From: Isoptericola croceus
GTDB taxonomy: Bacteria > Actinomycetota > Actinomycetes > Actinomycetales > Cellulomonadaceae
Assembly: GCF_029382255.1 (NCBI RefSeq)
Contig: NZ_JARLLG010000010.1
Coordinates: 1 to 64,000, forward strand
DNA length: 64,000 nucleotides
Reading direction: 5' to 3'
Part shown: positions 30,095 through 38,177 of the stretch, in pieces
Numbering within the stretch: position 1 is the first letter of the stretch
Layout: every line of letters starts with the position of its first letter
The notes under the pieces: model-generated
Database searches by the model: none
What the model was told of the DNA's origin: nothing
The model's input: the letters and a program-made list of their open reading frames with translations, nothing else
Program-made: the position numbers and the translations under genes

Positions 30095-30721
30095 GTGTTC
30101 ACCATCACTCCGGCAGCGCCGGCCGACATCCCGGCCGCGGCAACCGTCCTGGCAGAAGCGTTCGAACACGACACCGTCATGGCGTCATTGACGTCCGGGA
30201 GCGGTCGGCCACGAGCACGGCTCACCGAACTGTTCGGCGCACTGATGCGTTCCGGCTCCCTGCACGCCGGCCGGATCGACCTGGCCCGCCGTGACGAGGA
30301 CGGTGCTGTCCTCGGCGCGGCGATCTGGGAACTGCCGAACCGCAGGACCTCACTCCTGCAGCAGCTGGCCGAGCTGCCGACGTTTGCGTGCGCGCTCGGA
30401 TGGCGGGGGCTGCGCGCGGCCACGCGACTCCAGTCCCGACTGGCTGCGTACCGACCGGTGGAACCGCACTGGTACCTCGCCCAGATCGGTGTGGGGGCCG
30501 AGGCCCGCGGAGCCGGAGTCGGGTCCGCGCTCATCCGGAGCCGTCTCCAGGTGATCGACTCCGCCGGCCTCCCGGCCTACCTCGAGTCGTCGAACGAGAG
30601 GAACCGGGCTCTCTACTCACGGATGGGGTTTGCGGCTATCGCCACGGTCACCGGGATCCCGGACGCGTCGCCGACCGCGATGTGGCGAGCCCCCGCCGTG
30701 GCAGCCCCGGTCCCTGTGTAG
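30095..30721 (+). CDS. GNAT-family N-acetyltransferase
   Basis: A 208-residue acetyltransferase with the acetyl-CoA loop IGVGAEARGAGVGSALI (motif A) at about residues 131-147 and the C-terminal YLESSNERNRALYSRMGF (motif B). The acceptor is unknown. I chose the GTG at 30095, preceded by AGAGGA at about 7 nt; an ATG at 30071 lies in frame upstream. It may be co-transcribed with tetR and could be under its control. Confidence 0.82.
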   Translation: MFTITPAAPADIPAAATVLAEAFEHDTVMASLTSGSGRPRARLTELFGALMRSGSLHAGRIDLARRDEDGAVLGAAIWELPNRRTSLLQQLAELPTFACALGWRGLRAATRLQSRLAAYRPVEPHWYLAQIGVGAEARGAGVGSALIRSRLQVIDSAGLPAYLESSNERNRALYSRMGFAAIATVTGIPDASPTAMWRAPAVAAPVPV

Positions 30722-30769
30722 ACCGCCGCGCTACCTCGCGTGCCTCGGCGAGTGTTCACGCGGTCGACA

Positions 30770-30816
30770 CGACGAACGGCGGGCCCCCGCTCTGTGCGAG
30801 GGCCCGCCGTTCGTCG
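30770..30816. terminator. Bidirectional terminator hairpin
   Basis: A perfect 17-bp stem (CGACGAACGGCGGGCCC with its complement) and a 13-nt loop, between the GNAT stop and the stop of the convergent FKBP gene. No T-tract, but well placed to end both transcripts. Confidence 0.75.
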
Positions 30817-30841
30817 GTTCAGGGCCGCGGCCCGGAGTGGC

Positions 30842-31810
30842 TCAGTCGGCGTCGAGGATGTCGACGACGAAGACCAGGTCCTCGCCGGCGAGCTCGCTGC
30901 TGCCGTCGGCCTCGGCCCCGTAGGCCTGCTCGGCCGGGATGACGAGCAGCACCTGGCTGCCCACCGTCTGGCCGGAGATCCCGTCCGTCCAGCCCTGGAT
31001 GACCTGCTGCAGGGAGAACGACGACGGCTCGCCACGCTCCCAGGACGAGTCGAAGACCTCGCCGTCGAGCGTCCAGCCCGTGTAGTGCGCGGTGACCGTC
31101 TGGTCGGCGCTCACCTCGTCGCCGGAGCCCTCGATCAGGGTCTGGGCGACGAGCTCGTCCGGGGCCTCGAAGCCGTCAGGGATCTCGACCGACGGTGCGC
31201 CGTCCTCGCCGAGCGTGACGGTCGGCAGACCGTCCGCAGGTTCGACGGCGTCACCCTCGGCGCGCGAGGGGATCTGCACGGCCTCGGTGACCTCGACGAG
31301 GTTGACGACCGTCGACGGTTCGTTCTGCGCGTCGTACGTCGGGTTGGCGATGAGGAGGCGCGTGCCGACCGGCTGGCCCAGCAGCGGCGCGGTGAGGAGG
31401 TCGTAGCTGGCGTCGCCGAGCACGAAGCTCTCCGGGGAGTCGGCCTCCCAGGTGGAGCCGAGGCGCTCACCCGCGGCGTCGTACGCGACGTACTGCATGG
31501 TCACCTTCATGCCCTCGGCGAGCTCGTCGCCGTCACCGGTGTCGACGACCCGGGTGGTCGGCACGGAGACCTCGAGTGCCTCGAAGGTGAGCTCGGGCTC
31601 GGAGCCCGGGTCGCCGTCGACCTTGATCCCCTCGACCGCGGCGATGTCCGCCTCGGTGGGTTCGGCCTGCTCGGGGGCCGCGGCCGACTCCGACGCCTCG
31701 GCGGACGGTGTGTTCTCCTCGGGCGCGCTGCTGTCGCCGCCACAGCCTGTCAGCGCGAGAGAGGCGGCCAGCATGACGCCGGTGACGCCTGCGGAGGTAC
31801 GGAGCTTCAC
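30842..31810 (-). CDS. FKBP-type peptidyl-prolyl isomerase lipoprotein
   Basis: A 322-residue lipoprotein with signal peptide and lipobox LTGC (about residues 20-23), an Ala/Glu/Ser-rich linker, and two FKBP-like domains. The second is the better conserved (VTAHYTGWTLDGEVFDSSWERG, VIQGWTDGISGQTVGSQVLL, PAEQAYG). The first (TMQYVAYDAAGERLGSTWEA) is divergent and may be structural. It should assist folding of exported proteins at the outer face of the membrane. GTG start behind GAAGGG. Confidence 0.9.
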   Translation of the reverse strand: MKLRTSAGVTGVMLAASLALTGCGGDSSAPEENTPSAEASESAAAPEQAEPTEADIAAVEGIKVDGDPGSEPELTFEALEVSVPTTRVVDTGDGDELAEGMKVTMQYVAYDAAGERLGSTWEADSPESFVLGDASYDLLTAPLLGQPVGTRLLIANPTYDAQNEPSTVVNLVEVTEAVQIPSRAEGDAVEPADGLPTVTLGEDGAPSVEIPDGFEAPDELVAQTLIEGSGDEVSADQTVTAHYTGWTLDGEVFDSSWERGEPSSFSLQQVIQGWTDGISGQTVGSQVLLVIPAEQAYGAEADGSSELAGEDLVFVVDILDAD

Positions 31811-31903
31811 GAGGTGCCCTTCGATCGACAGTGGATCCGGGACACTCTAACGGCCCAACCTGGACCGTCGTACCCAGGTGTGTGTGGCACGGACGGTTCG
31901 CGT

Positions 31904-31909
31904 GACAAT
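31904..31909 (+). promoter_or_regulatory. -10 box of the zinc-ribbon gene
   Basis: GACAAT lies 7 nt before the ATG at 31917, suggesting a leaderless transcript. No convincing -35 box. Confidence 0.45.
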
Positions 31910-31916
31910 GGATGGC

Positions 31917-32216
31917 ATGCCGTCACGCCGACCCTCCCGGAAGCGACCCTGGGGCGCAGAGCACCAGCCCCTGGACATGGACCGTGCTCTCGGCGGCGTA
32001 CGGCACGTGAGCGCCGGCGACGGCGAGTGGACGGTCCGTCGGGTGCGCGGCAACGACAAGGCCTACACGTGCCCGACCTGCCACCAGCAGATCCCGGCGG
32101 GCACACCCCACGTCGTCGCGTGGGTGCGCGATGCCCTCGGGGGTGAGGCCGCCGGCCTCGAGGCACGCCGGCACTGGCACTCGGCTTGCTGGGAACGCCG
32201 CGAACGATTGCGCTGA
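31917..32216 (+). CDS. Small conserved actinobacterial zinc-ribbon protein
   Basis: A 99-residue basic protein with a CPTC knuckle (YTCPTCHQQIPAGTPHVVAW) and a second potential metal pair in HWHSACW, consistent with one zinc site. Proteins like this are widespread in Actinobacteria and sometimes labelled ATP/GTP-binding, without a nucleotide-binding motif visible here. ATG 31917 is preferred over ATG 31908 because of the -10 box 7 nt upstream. Divergent from the FKBP gene. Confidence 0.7.
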   Translation: MPSRRPSRKRPWGAEHQPLDMDRALGGVRHVSAGDGEWTVRRVRGNDKAYTCPTCHQQIPAGTPHVVAWVRDALGGEAAGLEARRHWHSACWERRERLR

Positions 32217-32262
32217 CCTGGCGGAGCACCGTTCCTGCGCGAGCGGGGGTGGGGGCGCGAAC

Positions 32263-32268
32263 TAAGGT
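32263..32268 (+). promoter_or_regulatory. -10 box of the alpha/beta hydrolase pair
   Basis: TAAGGT ends 6 nt before the GTG at 32275, again the leaderless arrangement. Confidence 0.45.
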
Positions 32269-32274
32269 GGGAGG

Positions 32275-33054
32275 GTGAACGACGACGCCACCACCGGCCA
32301 CCAGATCCGCTCGATGACCGTGCTGCCCGCCCGCCGGGAGGACGTCGAGCTGCACACCGCGGACGGGCTCACGCTCGTCGGTGAGATCGCCCTGCCGGCC
32401 GGGAGGGAACCGGTGGCGAGCCTGCTGACGTTCCATCCGCTGCCCACCCACGGGGGATTCATGGACTCCCACGTGTACCGCAAGGCGGCGTGGCGGCTGC
32501 CGGAGCTCGCCGACCTGGCCGTGCTGCGTTTCAACACGCGCGGCACGTCGTCCGGGCGCGGCACCTCGCAGGGCGAGTTCGACGGGGGCGACGCGGAACG
32601 GTACGACGTCGCCGCCGCGCTGGAGCTCGCCGAGTTCCGAGGGCTGCCGCACCCGTGGCTCGTCGGGTGGTCGTTCGGTACCGAGCTCGTCCTCAAGCAC
32701 GGTGCGGACCCCAGCATCGAGGGTGCGATCCTGCTCTCCCCGCCGCTGCACCGTGCCACCGACGCCGACCTCGACCGTTGGGCAGACTTCGGCAAGCCCC
32801 TCGTCGTCCTGGTCCCCGAGCACGACGACTACCTGCAGCCGGCCGAGGCGCGCGAGCGGTTCGCCCGCGTGCCGCAGGCCGAGGTGATCGGGGTCGACGG
32901 CGCCAAGCACCTGTGGGTGGGGGAGCCGGCGGTCCGCCGTGTGCTCGACGAGATCGTCCAGCACGTGCGCCCCGGCCACCGCCCCCTGCCCACGCACTAC
33001 GACGGCGAGGTGCAGCACGCCTCGGACGTCGCCCCGGTCACGACGAGAGGATGA
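32275..33054 (+). CDS. Alpha/beta hydrolase
   Basis: A 259-residue alpha/beta-hydrolase-fold protein of the short-chain carboxylesterase/peptidase-like type. The nucleophile elbow is GWSFGTE (serine near residue 126), with HPLPTHGG as oxyanion-side loop, an acidic residue in VPEHDDYLQP, and the catalytic His in GAKHLWVG. The substrate cannot be told. GTG start, probably leaderless. Followed by a second, unrelated alpha/beta hydrolase 5 nt after its stop. Confidence 0.82.
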   Translation: MNDDATTGHQIRSMTVLPARREDVELHTADGLTLVGEIALPAGREPVASLLTFHPLPTHGGFMDSHVYRKAAWRLPELADLAVLRFNTRGTSSGRGTSQGEFDGGDAERYDVAAALELAEFRGLPHPWLVGWSFGTELVLKHGADPSIEGAILLSPPLHRATDADLDRWADFGKPLVVLVPEHDDYLQPAEARERFARVPQAEVIGVDGAKHLWVGEPAVRRVLDEIVQHVRPGHRPLPTHYDGEVQHASDVAPVTTRG

Positions 33055-33059
33055 GGACC

Positions 33060-33845
33060 ATGACGACCCCGACCCTGGCCACCTACCTGCTGCGCGACGG
33101 CGCCGGCGTGCCCCTGGTGCTGCTGCACGGATTCCCGCTCGACCATCGCATGTGGGCCGCCATGGTCGCCGAGCTGCCGCAAGGGCCACGTGTCATCGCC
33201 GTCGACCTGCCGGGGCACGGGCACAGCGACCTGGGGCAGCTTCCCGCGAGCCTGGACGCGACGGCCGACGTCGTGCACACGACGCTCCGCGAGCAGGGCG
33301 AGGGCAACGCCGTCGTGGTGGGCCTGTCCATGGGCGGCTACGTGGCGCTCGCGATGGCGGAGCGTCACCCCGGGTTCGTGCGCGGGCTGGGGCTGGTCGA
33401 CACCAAGTCGACCGCCGACACCGACGACGCCCGAGCGGCACGGCTGAAGGTCGCCGCGGCCGTCATGTCCTCCCAGACCCTCGACGCCGTGATGGGCATG
33501 CCGGCCAAGCTCCTCGGTCCCACCTCCGAGCTGGAGCGCCGTTCGCTCTATCCCACGGTGTACGCCTGGATCCACTCGCAGTCGGTGACCGGCGTGGCCT
33601 GGGCGCAGCGGGCGATGGCTGCGCGTCCTGACCGGACGGACGTGCTGCGCTCGTTCTCAGGTCCGGTCGCCGTCGTCGTCGGCCAGGAGGATCAGCTCAC
33701 GCCGCTCGACGACGCGCAGCACATGGCTGACGCCGCGACGGACGCGACGCTCACCGTGGTGCCGGACGCGGCCCATCTCAGTGCGGTCGAGGAGCCGGTG
33801 ATCGTGGCCAAGGCGGTGGCGGACCTGCACCGTCGGGCAACATGA
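33060..33845 (+). CDS. Alpha/beta hydrolase (esterase/lactonase type)
   Basis: A 261-residue alpha/beta hydrolase with the oxyanion loop LLHGFPLDHRMW, the nucleophile elbow GLSMGGY, and an acid/His pair in VVGQEDQLTP and DAAHLSAVEEP. It resembles 3-oxoadipate enol-lactonase-like and related esterases, but nothing near it points to a pathway. ATG 33060 is preferred with AGAGG 9 nt upstream; an ATG at 33051 overlaps the previous stop. It ends 6 nt from the stop of the convergent DivIVA-domain gene. Confidence 0.82.
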   Translation: MTTPTLATYLLRDGAGVPLVLLHGFPLDHRMWAAMVAELPQGPRVIAVDLPGHGHSDLGQLPASLDATADVVHTTLREQGEGNAVVVGLSMGGYVALAMAERHPGFVRGLGLVDTKSTADTDDARAARLKVAAAVMSSQTLDAVMGMPAKLLGPTSELERRSLYPTVYAWIHSQSVTGVAWAQRAMAARPDRTDVLRSFSGPVAVVVGQEDQLTPLDDAQHMADAATDATLTVVPDAAHLSAVEEPVIVAKAVADLHRRAT

Positions 33846-33851
33846 CGGTGC

Positions 33852-35270
33852 TCAGGCCCGGGTCGCTGCCGCCTCGTCCGTGGGTGAGGCGTTCTCCTCG
33901 GCGGACTGCGGCGAGGCGGCGCGTGCTCGCTGGCCGGGCGTCTGGTCGAGGGGGCTCTCGGCGCTCGACGCCGAGCGGACGGTCTCGGCCGGCGCCGGGG
34001 TCTCGGCGGTGGCCGGAGCGCTCACGGTCTCGACGGGTATCGCCTCGGCCGCCTTCTCGCTCCCCAGCAGGCTGCGCAGCTCCTCGAGGTAGGAATTGAT
34101 CGAGTCGTGCCGGCGCGTCAGGTCCTCGAGCTGGCGCTCTGCCGTGGTGCGGCTCTGCTCGGCCTCCGCTTGGGCGTCGGAGACGGTCTGGTCGGCGAAG
34201 GTGCGCGCCTCGGCCACGATGGCGTCGGCCGTGCGCCGGGCATCGGCGACGAGATCCTTGATGTAGGTGTCCGACTCGGTCCGGACCTGGTCCGCCTGCT
34301 GCAGGGCGACGGCGACCCGCTTCTCGGCCTCGGCCGCGTGCTCCTCCGCCGCGGCGACGAGGCGTTCGGTCTCGGCCCGTGCGACCTCGTGGCGCTCCGC
34401 CGCTTCCCGCTCGACCCGCTCACGGATCTGGGCGGCCTCGAGCTCGGCGTCCGCGAGCTCCGTCCGTGCCCGCTCGCGGAGGTCCTCGAGCTCGGTGGTG
34501 ACGGCGTTGGCTGCCTCGGCGGCCTGGTGCTTGGCCTCCGCGACGATGCGCGCGGCCTCGGCGCGGGTGCGCTCGATGAGGTCGGTGGACACGCGCTCGG
34601 CCTCCTCGCGCAGGGCGGCGGACTCGGCGGCCGCCTCCGCGCGGAGCTGGGCTACCTCGCGGTCGGCCGTCACCCGCGACTCGGTGACCTCGCGCTCGGC
34701 CGTGGAGCGCAGCGTGCCGATCTCGCGCTCGAGCGAGGCGCGTCGTTCGCTCTCCTCGGTGGTGAGGGTGCTCATGATGAGCGCCGACTCGCGTTCGGCG
34801 GAGCCGACGAGCTCCTCGGCACGGCGCTGGGCGCTCTGCAGCGTCCCCTCGGCCTCCGACGCGGTGGTCGAGCGGATCTCCTCGGCCTCGCGGCGAGCGC
34901 TCGACAGCAGCTCGGACGCCTCGGTCTCCGCCCGCTGACGGACCTGGCCGGCCGACAGCTTGGCCCGCGCCATGACGTCGGACGCCTGCTGGTTGGCCTG
35001 CGTGAGGACCTCGGCGGCCTGCTCGTCCGCCGAGCGGAGCAGTCGCTCGGCCCGGGCGCCGAGCCCGGCGTAGGACGGCTTGTCGTTCTCTCGTAGCTGG
35101 CGGTGGGCCTCGGCGAGCTCGGAAGAGAGCTGCATGGCGCGGGCGTCGGTGGCCTCGACGTTGCGTCGGGCCTCCTCGACGGCCTGCTCGAGGCGGGAAA
35201 TCTGGTTCTCGACCGCAGCGCGGTCGTAACCACGCATGGTGATCGGGAAGAGCGTGCGCTCGTCGGACAC
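33852..35270 (-). CDS. DivIVA-domain coiled-coil protein
   Basis: A 472-residue protein. The N-terminus, LFPITMRGYDRAAVENQISR, is the DivIVA lipid-binding/dimer motif. Residues about 25-400 are almost entirely heptad-repeat coiled coil rich in Ala, Glu and Arg, and the C-terminus is a Pro/Ala/Glu-rich tail. Such proteins act as polar or membrane-curvature scaffolds for cell growth and division in Actinobacteria. This one is longer than Wag31/DivIVA and may be a Scy/FilP-like cytoskeletal organiser (inference). The GTG at 35270 has GGAGG 7-8 nt upstream. Confidence 0.85.
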   Translation of the reverse strand: MSDERTLFPITMRGYDRAAVENQISRLEQAVEEARRNVEATDARAMQLSSELAEAHRQLRENDKPSYAGLGARAERLLRSADEQAAEVLTQANQQASDVMARAKLSAGQVRQRAETEASELLSSARREAEEIRSTTASEAEGTLQSAQRRAEELVGSAERESALIMSTLTTEESERRASLEREIGTLRSTAEREVTESRVTADREVAQLRAEAAAESAALREEAERVSTDLIERTRAEAARIVAEAKHQAAEAANAVTTELEDLRERARTELADAELEAAQIRERVEREAAERHEVARAETERLVAAAEEHAAEAEKRVAVALQQADQVRTESDTYIKDLVADARRTADAIVAEARTFADQTVSDAQAEAEQSRTTAERQLEDLTRRHDSINSYLEELRSLLGSEKAAEAIPVETVSAPATAETPAPAETVRSASSAESPLDQTPGQRARAASPQSAEENASPTDEAAATRA

Positions 35271-35541
35271 GTGAAGACCTCCGTCTGTCGTGGGTGTCCA
35301 GGCTTCGGCCAGGATAGTGGTCACAAGGAGCCTCCGACACCCGAACGGGCCGTCCGATCTGCCCGAAAGGGAAAGATCGGCCCCGTCCGGTGGTCGTGGG
35401 ACCCGCAGCCGTGGGAGGCTCGGGGTCGCTGGTACCGGACTCGTGAAGGGTTCGTGAACCGATCGGCTCACGCGCCCTCGTGGTTCTGGACGGTCGCCAC
35501 GCCTCCCTATCCTGAGGGAGTCCACGTCGAAGGGAAGCTTG
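35271..35541. promoter_or_regulatory. Divergent promoter region
   Basis: A 271-nt gap between divergent genes. On the minus strand TATCCT (35316-35311) lies about 40 nt before the DivIVA-domain gene. On the plus strand TTCTGG (35484-35489) and TATCCT (35508-35513) with an 18-nt spacer precede the membrane-protein gene. A GGAAAGATCGGCCCC patch near 35370 is unexplained. Confidence 0.5.
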
Positions 35542-37056
35542 GTGCTGCAACGCATTCTCGGTGCCGTCCTGGCCGTCGCCGGTCTGGCCGCCATCGCGTT
35601 CGGGGTCGCGACCGCGACCGTCCTGCGCGAGTCGGACACGGTGGTCGCGACGGCCCGTCCGGTCGGCGACGGCACGCTCGTCGTCACCGACCCAGGCGTC
35701 CTCGACCTGGTCGATGCCGACGTCACCGTCACGGCGTCGGTCCCGGCGGGCCAGGAGGTCACCGTGGTCGTCGGCCGTGACGTCGACGTGCTCGGGTGGC
35801 TCGACGGCGACCCCTACACCCGGGTCACCGGGCTCGCGGACTGGGACACCCTCGCCACCTCCGAGGTGACCGCCGAGAACCCCGACGAGGATGTCGACGA
35901 GGAGGCCGCCGAGGACGCTGAGGCGTCCGAGGAGGCGGAGGAGGTGGAGCTCCCGGACCCGGCGGGTTCCGACATGTGGATCACCGAGCTGACCGCCGCC
36001 GACGAGGTCAGCCTGCGATGGAACGACCGGCCCGGCCCCTGGATGCTGCTCGCCGCCGGTACGGGCGCGGCTCCTGCGGAGGCCACCGAGGACGAGGACG
36101 CGGAGGCCACCGAGGGTGAGGGCGCGGCCGACGAGGAGGCCATCGAGGACGAGGCCTCCGACGCCGATGCGGTGGCGCCCACCCTCGAGCTCACCTGGGA
36201 CCGGGAGGTCAGCGCACCCCTCCTGTGGCCGGCCGTCGGCCTCGGTGGCCTGCTCCTGGTGGCGGGCGTCGTGCTCCTCTTCACCGGGGGGCGAAAGCGG
36301 AAGACGACCCGCGGTCGCCGTTCGGCCGCCGGTGCCGCTGTGCCTGCCGGCGCGGCGCCGGCGGCGTCGCCTGCGGCGGCGGGCGACAGCCCGAGCGACC
36401 CCGACTCGCCATCGTCACCCGACTCGTCCTTCGGGCCGACGGGTGCCCCGACCTGGTCCGAGTCGACGGCGGGTCCCATCTGGCCCGCGGCGGTCGACGG
36501 TCCGGAACCGGTGCGTACCGCCGCCTCCCCGGTGGTCCCGGCGCCCGGTACGGACGACGCCGATCCCCACGGGGCCAGGGACGCCGCTGACGAGGAGGAC
36601 TCGGGCACAGATCCGGTCCCGGTGGCCGGTCGCTTCTCCCGTCGTTCGCGGCTGCGGCCCACCCGCTCCGCCCCCGAGGTGCCGCTGCACGACCTCGAGG
36701 AGCCGCAGAGCGGTGCGCCCGCACCGGAACCGTGGCCCACCGAACCGCCGGCGACGACCACGGGCTCGCTGCCGATCCTTCCCGACGGGCGCCCGCTGAC
36801 GCGTCGCGAGCTGCGACGCCTGGAGGAGGAACGCCGGGCCGGCGAGCGGTCCGGCATGAGCAGGGCGCTGCGCGCACTCACCGGTCAGACGCCGGTGGTG
36901 CCACCGGCCGATGCATCGCCACCGGCCGGCGACGACGTCCCTCCGGCTGCGTCCGGACGTCGCGCCGCCGCATGGCGCGAGACGTGGGGCTTCGACGCCG
37001 GTGCCGGCGGCCAGGACGCATCGCAGCACGACTCGACCGACGGGGGGACCCGATGA
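35542..37056 (+). CDS. Membrane protein with acidic and Pro/Ala-rich regions
   Basis: A 504-residue protein of unknown function. One N-terminal hydrophobic helix (ILGAVLAVAGLAAIAFGVAT) and a second at about residues 226-252 (LLWPAVGLGGLLLVAGVVLL) enclose an extracytoplasmic domain with two very acidic Asp/Glu/Ala segments. The C-terminal half is a disordered, charged cytoplasmic tail. The GTG at 35542 follows AAGGGAAG. The next gene, a lipoprotein, starts within its stop (ATGA), so the pair probably works together at the membrane. No known domain recognised. Confidence 0.75.
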   Translation: MLQRILGAVLAVAGLAAIAFGVATATVLRESDTVVATARPVGDGTLVVTDPGVLDLVDADVTVTASVPAGQEVTVVVGRDVDVLGWLDGDPYTRVTGLADWDTLATSEVTAENPDEDVDEEAAEDAEASEEAEEVELPDPAGSDMWITELTAADEVSLRWNDRPGPWMLLAAGTGAAPAEATEDEDAEATEGEGAADEEAIEDEASDADAVAPTLELTWDREVSAPLLWPAVGLGGLLLVAGVVLLFTGGRKRKTTRGRRSAAGAAVPAGAAPAASPAAAGDSPSDPDSPSSPDSSFGPTGAPTWSESTAGPIWPAAVDGPEPVRTAASPVVPAPGTDDADPHGARDAADEEDSGTDPVPVAGRFSRRSRLRPTRSAPEVPLHDLEEPQSGAPAPEPWPTEPPATTTGSLPILPDGRPLTRRELRRLEEERRAGERSGMSRALRALTGQTPVVPPADASPPAGDDVPPAASGRRAAAWRETWGFDAGAGGQDASQHDSTDGGTR

Positions 37057-38129
37057 CTGCCAGGAACACGCGCGTCGTGCGGCGCGCGAGCGCCGCCGTC
37101 GGGGTCGCGGCCACCGTCGCGCTCCTGGCGGGCTGCGCCGAGGAGCTGCCCACCCCGGTCGCGGACGAGCCCTTCACGGGGCCCGTGCTCACCGTCGAGC
37201 AGGAGACCGCCGTCGTGCAGGACGTGGCGACGGTCCTCGACGAAGCACGGGAGCAGGAAGACCCGAAGCTCCTGCGCGACCGGGTCGGCGGCTCGGCGTT
37301 CGAGGTGCGCAAGAGCCAGCTCCAGGTGGCGAAGGTGCGCGGCGACGACTCGCTCGTCACGCAGATCCCCACGGACCTCTCGGCGATGATCGTGCCCACC
37401 ACCGAGACGTGGCCCCGGGTCAGCTACACCATCACGCAGCCGACCGAGAACCTCGAGGTACCGCGCCTGGTGGCCTACCAGCAGCAGTCCGCACGGGAGA
37501 ACTACAAGCTGTGGTCGTGGGTGCAGCTCATCCCGGGCACGACGATGCCGAACTTCGCCGACCCCGAGGCGATCGGGTCCGAGGAGGTCGCCCCGGACGA
37601 CGACTCGCTCGCGGTGACCCCCACGGAGGCGGTCGCCCAGTACGCCGACCTCGTGGCCAAGGGCACCGAGGAGTCGGAGTACGCCGACGCCTTCGAGCTG
37701 CCCGAGGAGAGCCAGGACCTCGTCATGCGGATCCAGGCCGACGCGCGGAACGTGCGGGAGGCCGACACGTTCGACGCGGCGGACGGTCGGTACCGCCTGA
37801 CGTTCGTCGCGCGGGACAAGCCCATCGCGGTGCGGACCTCCGACGGCGGTGCGGTCGTCATGGGCGTGCTGGACGGGAACGTGCGGCTCGACGTCGAGGA
37901 GGGCGGGACGATCCCGCCGCTCACCGAGACCCAGTCCGCGCTCCTGGACGGCGAGGACGAGACGAACGAGCTGTACGTCGAGTACACGGACCAGGTGGCG
38001 CTGTACGTCCCGCCGGCAGGCTCGGAGGAGCCCGTCCGCCCGCTCGGGTACTCCCATGTCGCGGTCGCCGCGGCCAACGAGATCCCGAAGGAGCGGAACA
38101 CGGACCGCGAGGAACCTGACGGAGAGTAG
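37053..38129 (+). CDS. Conserved actinobacterial lipoprotein
   Basis: A 358-residue lipoprotein with signal peptide and lipobox LAGC (about residues 24-27), then a globular extracytoplasmic region containing WPRVSYTITQP and YKLWSWVQLIPGTTMPNF. No enzyme motif is visible and I do not recognise a characterised family. The ATG overlaps the stop of the preceding membrane-protein gene, indicating co-expression. Confidence 0.75.
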   Translation: MTARNTRVVRRASAAVGVAATVALLAGCAEELPTPVADEPFTGPVLTVEQETAVVQDVATVLDEAREQEDPKLLRDRVGGSAFEVRKSQLQVAKVRGDDSLVTQIPTDLSAMIVPTTETWPRVSYTITQPTENLEVPRLVAYQQQSARENYKLWSWVQLIPGTTMPNFADPEAIGSEEVAPDDDSLAVTPTEAVAQYADLVAKGTEESEYADAFELPEESQDLVMRIQADARNVREADTFDAADGRYRLTFVARDKPIAVRTSDGGAVVMGVLDGNVRLDVEEGGTIPPLTETQSALLDGEDETNELYVEYTDQVALYVPPAGSEEPVRPLGYSHVAVAAANEIPKERNTDREEPDGE

Positions 38130-38165
38130 CCCTCCGCCGGGTCCGTCCCACCCCTTCGCACTTCG

Positions 38166-38171
38166 TAGGAT
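38166..38171 (+). promoter_or_regulatory. -10 box of the thioredoxin-fold/TPR gene
   Basis: TAGGAT ends 6 nt before the ATG at 38178; another leaderless-type start. Confidence 0.5.
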
Positions 38172-38177
38172 GAGCGC

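Noticed and set aside
32490-33059. A long N-terminal extension of the second alpha/beta hydrolase through the first hydrolase gene.
   Set aside because: The extension is Arg/Ala/Pro-rich out-of-frame translation of the first hydrolase; the real protein begins at 33060 with its own ribosome binding site.
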